Assembly: GCF_030265065.1 (NCBI RefSeq)
Contig: NC_080401.1
Location: forward strand, 23,960,501-24,024,500
DNA from: Corythoichthys intestinalis
Lineage: Eukaryota > Chordata > Actinopteri > Syngnathiformes > Syngnathidae
Length of the DNA: 64,000 nucleotides
Reading direction: 5' to 3'
The notes beneath the pieces were generated by a model, which did no database searches, had not been told where the DNA came from, and worked only from the letters and a program-made list of their open reading frames with translations. This document shows, in pieces, positions 1 through 11,923 of the stretch (its first letter is position 1; every line of letters starts with the position of its first letter). The position numbers were made by a program, and so were the translations under genes.

Positions 1-2620
1 CATTTCTTCGCCGAGTCTATAACGCTCAAAGGTCGGACACATTTCTCTTAGGCGAAAAGGTGCTTATAAGCGGTGAGATGCTACAGCAGGAAGCGAAAGA
101 TCAAAACGGAAGGATGAATGTGGATCAGAGTCCTCGTGCCATTTGGCAACTAGGATACTTCCTAACTTAGTACATTCTTTTATGAGTCATGAAATAGCAT
201 AATACAGACTTGGAGGTCACTGAACAGGGGACAGAATTAACTGCTGCACAGGAGAAACCCTACATGCATCCCTCGAGACTTTATGACAGCATTGTTACAC
301 CTAGTTATCAAGGCCTCCGGTAAGAGGTTTGAACCGTCAGATTTTTCATGCATTTTGTTTCCGCTATAGTGTATATGTACAAGGTACAATAAGGATTATT
401 GAGCATTACAGACAGAAACGACGGGAGACGTTCTAAAGGCTGCCATTGTTCATCTTGAAAGACAAAGGCAAGGAACATGTCTTAAGAAAAATCCAGCTTA
501 GGTTTTCTTTACATGTCTAGGCTTTTTGTCCCAAAAACGATTGCATCAAGTGTAAAGTTAAAGGGGTTCAGTGGGCAAAATATTTATTACTGGATAACAG
601 GTCATGCATTGCTTCATGCCGATGCGCAGTTATAGCTCTTGGTCCTCAATGACTGTGATGTTGAACAATCATATCTATTCCATCAAGGTGATGCTGCATA
701 AACATGATCTTGAGCAACTGCATCTTGCCGAAGCACACTTTTCCAATTCTTTTTTGTGTGCTTGAACACTATCTCGATTGGCCTTAGCAATCTAAAAGGA
801 CTAATGTCAAACTTGCGTTCCTTCTAAAGCAACATTAACAAGCAGCTAGCCTCCAAAGCACTTGAGGACCCAACACATGCTCCAGTATTTACCATAATAT
901 ACCATAGTAAAACAGCTCAGTGGATGGAAATTGGGACTTAACAGACTTTCTACTGAAATATGCCAGACTGCATGTGGAAACCCAAGATGGATCTTTCCTT
1001 TCAACACCATGTTTTAGTCTCGTTTGCATAGGAACCACATGTCTGTTCACAGAACAGCAGACCCATGCTTAAACAGTAAGAAGACTGCAGTGACACCCAC
1101 ATGATCGTGGAGCCGGCACACGATCCCAAGAGTTGAGCAATAAGCACAAATGATCAGCATGTCTGTACACAAATGCAAGAATATACAAAACAAGGTCACA
1201 CTGCGCAAGAAACAACTCTCAGGGAAACTCTGACAAAAGGCCACCATGGGTCGTTTTCAGCTCAGTCTGAATATAGAGCGAGCTGATGTTACTGTAGTTA
1301 GATAAACTCTTTGTAAACATTAATTGGAACATCTGTAAACAGTTCTTGAATTGACCATATCCCTGATTGTTTAGTGACCATTCTTGTTGGTTACAACATG
1401 AAATGGAAATCTGTCTGGTGAAAAATGGCCCATTATATAATGTACATCTAAATATGCTAAATGTTTCTAAGAAAGACCGTTTTATCCAGGCCTTTCAGTT
1501 TCCTATGTGAAGAAACTCTCAATAGAGGTAATATAAATATTTTCTAAGAATTGCACATTGGTATGAAAACGCCCATTGGCATGCGCAGTCTGCCTACTGT
1601 GGTTACGTTGATCAGTGTTTTTGTTAGAGCTTCCCTTTTAAGGAGCAAAAAGCCTCCCCATATTTGCAGTTCACTTTTGACCACGCCCCCCCCATCCACT
1701 TCATAAAACACCAATAATGTGGCTATAAAGTGTACCGCTACAAAATACAGTACATTGATTTGTCAGACCTTACACAACATAATCACAAAAAGCACTGAAC
1801 AAAACATATGCCTCTGTCAAATACGATAAAATGTTACAAGAAGTTATGAAAATATAACGTTAGACACTTAACAGTAGAATACTCATGTAAGGCAAAATCA
1901 GGTGATTTTCACAGTGACGACTTCAAAAAGATTTAGGATTAGAGTTAGTCGGTTTAAAAACAGACAGCTTCCTTCCCTGAAAGACCAGTCTGTTGGCTTT
2001 TCTTTTTCAAAAAGAGTTAATTATGCTTTCCAGTTAAGTGGTTTTACCTGATCTTCTAAAAACAACCCTGCTTTTGGAGCCTTTGTGTTTTTCGGCACAA
2101 GGCAGAATGATTTGAACGTCACTTCTGGGCTACAGCAACAAATATGGCACAACAAATACTGAAAAGCAACTATGGGGAGGTTTTGCACTCCTTCAAAAAA
2201 CAAGTAGCTTAAACACAGATACAATTGAAATATGTTCAAAATTCATAAATAAACGAATTACATCAGTGCAATTTTACACTATGCCTACTGAGAGCATTTG
2301 GGAAACTGAACAAATATTCAAATAAACAAATACATAAATAAATTATAACAAAATACATCATTACAAACAGCATCAAAACACACAGTGCATGATTGAGAAA
2401 ACATTTGGTTGTCAAAAATAAAGCTTTGAGTGTGATAGCTGTTGAATACCTGACCAAGTTGACGCAGGTAGGAAAACCAACACATTTTTTCCCCCTCTTA
2501 ACATGGCCAATATGATACGCATGGTTTAGTTTAATGTCTCTGCAGCTTCCTGCTACAAACAAATAGAAACAAAAAGAAATATTCAAGTGAGTATGAATAG
2601 AAAAAAATGTGCGTTTTTGG
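1..2620. other. Downstream flank of crtc1, no gene seen
   Basis: This is mainly AT-rich non-coding sequence beyond the crtc1 stop codon. All open frames are short and lack splice or domain support. A minus-strand AATAAA lies at about 582-587 and could serve a long alternative crtc1 3' end. No repeat with clear ends was recognised. Confidence 0.5.
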
Positions 2621-2633
2621 AATATATGTGGCA

Positions 2634-2929
2634 TTTAATGGTACACTGTAAACACAGCCGTGCTAGCGAAAGCGCTGAGCGACCAATCTCTTAAAAAGGA
2701 CAGCGAGGCCATTCGCCAGAAGCCACACGACATCCTTTTCCCTGCAGTCTTTTGGTGGCGCATCATTGTGTCAAAGGGCTTTTACGGAGTCGAGGGCGAG
2801 GTCGGACCGCTGGATGGCCATGCAACAAGGGAGAGGGTTCAGCCCTGCCCTTTGTCTCTCCTTCTCCATTCACAAGTTAAGAGTTTCAATCTATTTGTTG
2901 CTCACCGCCAAGTCAATCAGTGTGTCACG
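2634..2929 (-). other. crtc1: Probable crtc1 3' untranslated region (proximal form)
   Basis: The sequence just past the crtc1 stop codon is richer in GC than the intergenic DNA further on. A minus-strand ATTAAA hexamer, a common variant poly(A) signal, lies at 2634-2639, about 290 bases after the stop. Cleavage would then fall near 2610-2625. The end is inferred; a longer UTR reaching about 580 is also possible. Confidence 0.4.
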
Positions 2930-3141
2930 TCACAGCCTGTCCATTCTGAATGTGTCCTCGGTGGCGGGGTCAGCAAGCACCATGTCGGGGTCATTGAGCA
3001 TGTGCAGCCCATCCAGGGTGAGGGGGTCAATCTTTAGCTCGTCCAGAGGGAACTGAGAGTCTGCATCAAAGCTGACATCACCAACGCCTGCCAGCGAATT
3101 GGTGAGCTCTTTGGAGAGGCTCGGCGGAGACTCACCTGTGA
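2930..3141 (-). CDS. crtc1: crtc1 exon 14 (C-terminal activation segment and stop)
   Basis: The terminal exon encodes [20 protein letters not shown] and [20 protein letters not shown], ending EDTFRMDRL and TGA. This C-terminal block carries the acidic, hydrophobic transactivation segment. The acceptor is ATTCCAG. Confidence 0.96.
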
Positions 3142-6100
3142 CTGGAATCGGGGACATTGGAGACAGGTGGGTGTGGACATGGCACAAACATTGTTTGGAT
3201 GCTACACAGACTCCCACTTTTTCCACACAGATAGCAGTACAAGTACTCAGTCCTTAGTATTTACTGGTACCACTAGTACTTTCGATGAATTTCATTTTAA
3301 TTAACCACAGACCGATAATTGTAAAGAAAGACTTCTCTGCCTCTTAAAAGACATAATCCGCCAATGAGTCAAACCGCTGCAGTATAGTACCAACTACTGG
3401 TGAGGAGGACTTGCGTGTGATCACATCTCTTTTTTGCCGCGAGACTCTGCGGAGATTATCAGCAGCTTTCACGAGTAGCAATATCTTGAAATAGGGCTGG
3501 TATCAGTCGAATACCTGGTATTGGAAGTCAGGCCACCCTAATTTGTACAATTGAGTTAAATTAGGAAGTACAACGTGAGAAAGAGGAAGTATAACAGTCA
3601 GTAAAAACTAAATTATAGTGAAGATTTTTCTACAGGGGTGAAAGTGGCTAGAATTTCATGCCGGAACTCCCCGACGTGAAGGTCACCACGGAGCCAGATT
3701 TTTTTTTTCTATTTATTTTCATTTTTTGGGGGGGGTGGGCGGGGTCAAACCTCCTAAAACTACTGAAATGCAAAGAAAACTGTTTTGGCACAGTTATTTC
3801 TATAACACATACAAAAACTGATTTTCATTCAAAATAGTATTTTTTCAAAGATTTGCAAAATAAAAGTTAACAAAAACAGCCATAACCCCAACTTTCATCT
3901 CCTAATTTTTATTTTCCCTCATTTCCTCACATATTAAATGCCAAATCTAAATTTTAACGACTTAAGAACATAGGATGTATATTAAAATTGAAGTTAATGT
4001 AAACATTTACTTTTACTTTTTTTTTCTTTTTCTTTTGTACAATAAGTTATAAGTAACATACATTCAGAAAAATAAGTACAAATGACATATTATGCAGAGT
4101 GAAATGGAATATATTTTGAAGATCGCGCAAACATTGACTTTAAATCATAAGGAAATGAATAAGTAGCCAAACGTAAATGAACAAATATAAGTCCAAAGTG
4201 CACACTGACAGCTAAGATGTTCTGAACCTCCACATCAGAGCAAATAAAACTAAATATGATTTTAAAAAAAGCCTCCTCAACTCCTTCCCTGCTCTTAAAG
4301 GTTTGATCCATTTTCTGTTGCATTGCCCTTTTTTTGTCGCATTAATTCAACAAACTTTTTTTTTCCTGTTCCAGAAAACATGCGCATTTGAACCAATCAG
4401 AGCTAACTATCTCTGCTGATCACACGTCAGTATGTCAGCCAATTGAACGGATAAATGAGTCCAGGCGTTTTGCTTTGCTGCGTGCATTCGCACATTGACG
4501 TGACTCATCGTCACACTCAGATAACTGCAGCAGCTGGGGACACCTCCATGCTGTCCGTGGGATAAAATCAATATCGGTGGAAACGGATTACACTACACAA
4601 GAACTTTATTATGCTTGTTAATACTTGTTTATGTAAATCTGATGTTGGTAGATTGTTTTCTTCTGGGAGATGAAATGCATGTGTGGCAGCTTAGCTTTTT
4701 TTTTTTTTTTTTACATAGCGTTTTGACAGTTGCCATCATATTTTCGGAATCAAGGCACCGTGTACCATCATTCTGGCCCTGAATCTTATACCGGAACTGC
4801 GTTCCTGCCCTGAATCTTATACCGGAACTGTGATCCTGACCGTTCTGGCCCACTTTCACCCCTGCTTTTCTACATATATGAAAGCAGAGCATTTGATCTA
4901 ACAATTACAATATAGCAATGATAATATAGGGTTTTTACAGAAATAGACAATGTTTCATTTATATTCTTGATCTGTTTTTCTTTTCAGCATTTCCTTGGCA
5001 GTTGTGGCAAAAAGATGATGAATATGAAAACTTAATCAGGGTCATTGGTTTTACTAAACTCACTTTGTTGTTTGTTGATGGAATTTCATCACACCGTTTT
5101 TGCTATATTAGTATTGACATGAAATCTCATGGAACTTCCATGAAGACCTGTCAATTTTAATAGCGCAGTGTCTTAAAAATAACAAAATACTTCATACCAA
5201 TTAAATTACATATTCTAGTCAATGATACTGTATGCAGCAAAACTGCAACTCATCTTTGGCTAAAACCAGCTGGAATTTTGGTATATATTTTATTAATAGA
5301 ATACTGTATTCCACTTCCCCACATTTTAATACGATCTGACAGATAGTAACTGATGGCACATAAGAAAAGAAACAAGAGCTCCTTAACTTTATGGTAGTGC
5401 AACAGTGGCACAATAAGACAAGAGCATAATTTACCTGTTAGGATTATGTTGGGAATGTTGCCATGGCTACTGTAGCCAAGTTGCTGAGAGTCTTGTAGGC
5501 TGCTGCTGCTAAGACCCATCATTGCAGCTTGAGTATAGTTGAGGGTGGAGCACTGCGTGTACAGGTTGGTTGAACTTATGGGGTTCTCAATCATGTTGAA
5601 CTGCTCCAACTTTAAAATAAAGAAATTGAGTTAATTTAGAGGTTCTCTGAAATGACTGGAACAATTGTTGGTGTCCACTGCCATGTATGTACAGTTTATC
5701 ACAAAAGTGAGTACACCCCTCGCATTTCTGCAGATATTTAAGTATATCTTTTCAAGGGACAACACTAACAAAATGACACTTTGACACAATAAAAAGTAGT
5801 CCGTGTGCAGCTTATATATTAGAGATAATTTACATTCCCCTCAAAATAACTCAAAATATAGCCATTAATATTTAAACCCCGATTAATTGCGATTAATTAC
5901 GATTAATTAATTTTTAAGCTGTAATTAACTCGATTAAAAATTTTAATCGTTTGACAACCCTAAATTAAATATCTGCAGAAATGCGAGGGGTGTACTCACT
6001 TTTGTGATACACTGTATGTAGGACACCAAGAAAATCACCTGGTGAGACAGAGCGTTGGTCTGCCTTGATGCCACCTGTTGATCATAGAAGGAGTCGCCAA

Positions 6101-9100
6101 ATATGCTGCCCACCACAGGAATGTGCTGCCAGGAATACAGTGGCCAGATAATTTAGAATGCAAGTTTAGAACAGCACCAGCACATGCACAGTGAAATTAG
6201 TCCCTTGAAAAGTTATCAATGCCAAAAAAGCAGACACCGCAAGCAACAGAAAAAGCAAGCGAAAAGTGAGTTCAGTCAGAACTGTAGCACTGAGCAGTGA
6301 GAAAAGCGGGTGATACTTATGAGGCCTTTCAGTGTTGATTTTTCCAAAAGAAAACGTGACAAATGAAATGAACATGTAGTGCCATGTAATGTCTTTACAA
6401 GGATTAAGATTTTTACAATCTGAAGGCCTCTGAAGGCAAGTCTCCACTCATGTTGTTGTTGGGGGTGTGTACATTATAGGTTTTTTATCTATTCCTCCAG
6501 TATTCGTGAACGGATAAAAATGAAATTTGGTAGGTGCATCCTAGGGATGTATACGCTTCAATCCTCAGTGTCCATTTTTGAATTTTTTTGTATTAAGGCT
6601 GATTAACTGCGGACTTATATTCGCCTGTAGATTAAAAGCGAGCCCATAGAGGGAATGAGAGTGCTTTGTCACAGCCTATGGTAGCACACTAGTGCTAGTT
6701 TCCAAGCAGAAAGTACGACACTGGCAACAACCGGGTTGTTAATGCAATCCCAATGGAGTCAACCAACCAAAGTATTGCAGTGATACACTGACCTAAGCAG
6801 GGCTCTTCATGGCATAAGACAAACCTTTGATGAAGGGACATTCTAGTAATGCTCCCCCCTAAAGGACCACTATCACCACTGTGATCACGTTGGTTTTGAA
6901 TTGAAATCAGTACAAAACTGATCAATAAATTAAACTGTCATAATGAACCCTAGCTGAGGGCTGACGAAGTAACTACTGTGACCTGGCTCACAACGACCGG
7001 GACCTTCACCTGTTTGCCTGTTTTTTTCTATGTGGCTGCCAGCACAAGGTAACAAACCGGCCTTATAGAGGCAGTACATTCGGAGCACCACTCTGCCTGA
7101 AAAAGATTGGAATTTGATGTTATGTATGAGTTGCAATCAGTCAATACAGTGACTGGCTGTCATAATGGTGGAGTCCCTTGAAACATAAGCATATATTTAC
7201 AGGCCAAGCTTTCTATAAACGTACTGCCATGTTAAAGATTTTTTTTTTGTTTTGCCAAGGCAGACAGACTTTGCAGTGATATTTGGTGTGGTGTTTTAAT
7301 TTTTGTTGTTGTTAGTTAAAATTACTCCTACTTCTGGAAACCAGATTTTTATTCAATTCATTCTTTGCACCGGTATATCCTCCTTGGGGTCTCAATTTAG
7401 CATGGGAATGCCTGCGATCAGGGGAGGACCGGAACCAAAAAAATGGCCCTATAATTTCTGTCCTGGGCGACCCACATTGATCATGTGCGTGCGTGTGTAT
7501 ATCTGACAATGAGTGTTACTGCAATCAACTATAGTTCAAAGCTGAATTAATTAGGTACATATTTGAGTTATATAAGCACATAGAAAACTATAATTATCAG
7601 CAATATATTTTTAATGCATTTTAAAAATACATACTAGAATACCTTTACATATTTATATTATATATTTTTTAAATAAATATTTATTAAAATATTTAATAGA
7701 TAAATACATTGATAAATATTATTTCTTTTTAAGCCTCGCTGGCACAAAAATGTGTGTCGTCCCACATGTTACTGCCCAGTATGCCTGACGCAGGAACAGT
7801 CTTTCGCTGAGAGGCAGGGTACACGCTGAACTGTTTTTTCTGCAGATTAACCAAAAATGTTTTGTTTTTTTTTTAATGCTGGAGGAAACTGGAGTAGCCA
7901 AAGAAAATCCATCCAGGTACCAGACGCACTTGCAAATGCCACACAGGATGGTTGTAATCTGAATTTGAGCCCACAACCTCAGAACTGTACTTTAAGGTGG
8001 AAGTGTTAATCAGTTTGCCTATAGTCCACACTATTTCAACACCGATTAAGTTATAATTGGATGCATTGTTTCCACTGACTTTTATTTAACATAAAATCAC
8101 AAAACACAAGTGGTGCATAACAGTGTAAACTTTGGCAACAAGTTAATCTCCTTAGTAGTGCCAAAATCTTTCCTTTATATTAACCTTTCCTGTGAATGGA
8201 GGAAGTATAAGAACACAGGCAACATACAGTGGGGCAAATAAGTATTTAGTCAACCACTAATTGTGCAAGTTCTCCCACTTGAAAAGATTAGAGAGGCCTG
8301 TAATTGTCAACATGGGTAAACCTCAACCATGAGAGACAGAATGTGGAAAAAAAAAACTGAAAATCACATTGTTTGATTTTTAAATAATTTATTTGCAAAT
8401 CATGGTGGAAAATAAGTATTTGGTCAATACCAAAAGTTCATCTCAATACTTTGTTATGTACCCTTTTTTGGCAATAAGGGAGGCCAAACGTTTTCTGTAA
8501 CTCTTCACAAGCTTTTCACACACTGATGCTGGTATTTTGGCCCATTCCTCCATGTAGATCTCCTCTAGAGCAGTGATGTTTTGGGGCTGTCGTTGGGCAA
8601 CACAGACTTTCAACTTCCTCCTCACCCCATGGCGTCAAAATGATAACAAGAACGGAGAGCAAAAATCCCAGAACCACACGGGGGGACCTAGTGAATGACC
8701 TACAGAGAGCTGGGACCACAGTAACAAAGGCTACTATCAGTAACACAATGCGCCGCCAGGGACTCAAATCCTGCACTGCCAAACGTGTCCCCCTGCTGAA
8801 GAAAGTACACATCCAGGCCCGTCTGCGGTTTGCTAGAGAGCATTTGGAGGATCCAGAAGAGGACTGGGAGAATGTGTTATGGTCAGATGAAACCAAAATA
8901 GAACTTTTTGGTAGAAACACAGTTGGTAGAAACACAAGTTATTGTGTTTGGACCAAAAAGAATACTGAATTGCACCATACCCACCGTGAAGCATGGGGGT
9001 GAAAACATCAGGCTTTGGGGCTGTTTTTCTGCAAAGGGACCAGGACGACTGATCTGTGTAAAGGAAAGAATGAATGGGGCCATGTATCAAGAGATTTTGA

Positions 9101-11888
9101 GTGAAAATCTCCTTCCATCAGCAAGGGCATTGAAGATGAGACGTGGCTGGGTCTTTCAGCATGACAATGATCCCAAACGCACAGCCAGGGCAACAAAGGA
9201 GTGGCTTCGTAAGATGCATTTCAAGGTCCCGGAGTGGCATAGCCAGTCTCCAGGTCTCAACCCCATAGAAAATCTGCGATGGGAGTTGAAAGTCCGTGTT
9301 GCCCAACGACAGCCCCAAAACATCACTGCTCTAGAGGAGATCTGCATGGAGGAATGGGCCAAAATACCAGCAACAGTGTGTGAAAAGCTTGTGAAGAGTT
9401 ACAGAAAACGTTTGGCCTTCGTTATTGCCAACAAAGGGTACATAACAAAGTATTGAGATGAACTTTTGATATTGACCAAATACTTATTTTCCACCATGAT
9501 TTGCAAATAGATTTTTAAAATCAAACAATGTGATTTTCTGGGGTTTTTTTCCACAGTGTGTCTCTCATGGTTGAGATTTAACCATTTTGACAATTACAGG
9601 CCTGTCTAATATTTTCAAGTGGGAGAACTTGCACAATTAGTGGTTGACTAAATACTCATTTACCCCACTGTACCTAATCCGTGTGCCAAATCTTATGGAA
9701 AATATGATGGCTTTCTTACAAAAGCGATGGAGATGTTTATGTAAAAAGCAGATGTAATGGAGAATTTGGCTCAAACTAGCTCCTAAAATAATCTGACCAT
9801 GAGTTCCGAATGACCTCGGGGCAACAATGAACCACTTGAGGAAGTCTATAGATAGGAATCACAATCAGAAAAATTGCTGTAGTGTCATGCAGAGTGAACA
9901 CTGACAATTGTGATGAGGAAAAGAGTTAATTACACCAATGCTGATGAGAAAGAATGAAAAGTAGTGTATAAGCTTTGCACCCAGGAAAAAAGCCCCTCCC
10001 CAAAAAGCAGCTGGCTTGGTGGGTGGGCTCTTACTTGAGGAGAGCCGCCAGGGGAGAAGCCTTGATTGGAGACTGGGGAGGTTGGAGACTGAGTGGCTGG
10101 TGAGCCAGTCTGATTGCGATACTGTTGGAGGGAACATAGTTAGCGAGTTCTAAGAGCTATGCCAGTCACACACAATCTCAAAGGATGGGAATGTGAGGTG
10201 GCTCCAGATAAGGCCTGACTCATTACATTATGTGTAATGGACAGCTCACTATCAGCAAAATGGCGTTGGTGATCCCCACTTCATTGGCAGTCTTTACAAA
10301 TGTAATTGTCCAATATGACCCCTCTTCCTTAAATGTTGGAAAGGTTGTAGGTGGATGAACGTTAAATTTGGTATTTCACCATCTTTGTTCACTTCTACTC
10401 GAAATGAGATTTGGGTTTCTTGCAGTCTTACCGAGCTGATACTGGCTGAGGTCTGGCTGTCCGAGGATGGGCTGTTGGCAGTAGCGGGGACTGTGGCGGG
10501 TGGAGTAGGCAAGGTGATGAGCTGGATACCCTGGGGTGGTTGCTTCTGCAGGTCGCTGAGCAGCTGAGCTTGGGCCTGAGCACTCAGATGGTTGAAAAGA
10601 GGAAACTGGGAAAGCTGTTGCTCCAGGCTTTGCTGTTCTGTTGGAAATATCTACAGGAAAGCCACAGATGGCAGACGTAATTCAGATTTTGAATGAACAA
10701 AATATCTTTATAACAATGGAAATCTCTTGCCACCTTATGACTTGATTACGATTCAGGGAGCCATGAATCATTTATTACTCCTTTTTTATTGTAAATTCAG
10801 CAATGAAAAAGATTTTTAAACTAATTAAGGATGCACCTCAATACGAGTAATCTTGCATACTGTGTTTTTTTTTTTTTTTTTTTTTAACAATCACACTTTC
10901 ATTTCCATAATTTTAAATGAATGTTTTGTCAGTATGATGGCATGATTATCAAAGTTATTTTGAACGTTTTCAAAGAAAGAGAAAAACTCAACAAATTCAA
11001 TGACCGTTCTATGACCTAGATAACTGAGAATCCCCACCAAAGGAAAAAAGCTATTTTTAGCAAGCACATTGGCACTGTTTAATTTAAATTTTGACTCAAA
11101 ATGAACTGAAAATGACACCGTCAATTATGCTATAAGGCTAATTTGTATTTAATAGAGTGCCATGAAAATGTGTTTGTGATTTCCCCCACTTGGATGTTTA
11201 AGACCATCCAATTTGAACACAATTTAATTACAAATTAAATATCTATCCATACCTATCTGGCACTTTGTGAAAAAGTAATTGCACCCTCCTTGTTAAAACA
11301 TTAATTAACGGCAGCTCACAGACCACATGCAAACTTGATCAACCAGTCAATTTGTTTATTGAGCTAACTAGCCCAACAAATAGAAGTTTTCCAAAATTGG
11401 CAAGCTAGTTCTGGTGGGGGGGCTGAATTTTTCAGCCTGGAAAGGCTTACAAAGCAATTTGTAAGGCTTTATGATGCCCAAAAAAATCACTGTGAAAGCC
11501 ATTATTCAGAATAAGAGAAAATATGGAACACTATGAGTAGTGGTGCAACGATTAATCGATTACCTTGAGTATTTCCTTTAGAAAAAAAGCTTTGAATCAA
11601 ATTTTGCTGCTTCGAGTATTCGTTTATTTCGAGTGATGCTGTATTGATTTGTTTTGAAAGTGTTGCATTTAGTTTTATTGATTTCGGTGGATACACTACC
11701 TTCTATTGACAACAGTGAAAATGCAATAACTTGTCTAACATGGCTGACTCCAGCTTCTCCCTGATCAGACCAACATAATGTATATTTTTGTTTGAGCTAA
11801 TATGCTTGTTTATGCATTCATTATTTAGTTTAGAAGTAAATTTAGCAGTTCTTTGTGGGAATATGTGTTTCAACGTTTTGTTAAGAGC

Positions 11889-11923
<35 letters not shown>

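Larger units (their letters stand above)
8227..9670 (+). mobile_element. Tc1-like transposon with mirrored ends
   Basis: A TA-flanked element starts CAGTGGGGCAAATAAGTATT and ends with its inverse. The plus strand carries the middle and C-terminal part of a Tc1 transposase. The left 400 bases are not the normal 5' end: they are an inverted copy of the 3' end, including codons for the last 60 residues on the minus strand (8443-8625). The paired-type DNA-binding N-terminus is therefore missing. It sits in crtc1 intron 11. Confidence 0.85.

Noticed and set aside
1047-2634. Minus-strand frames of 66-123 codons downstream of crtc1
   Set aside because: They are hydrophobic or AT-driven chance frames with no domain, splice or codon-use support.
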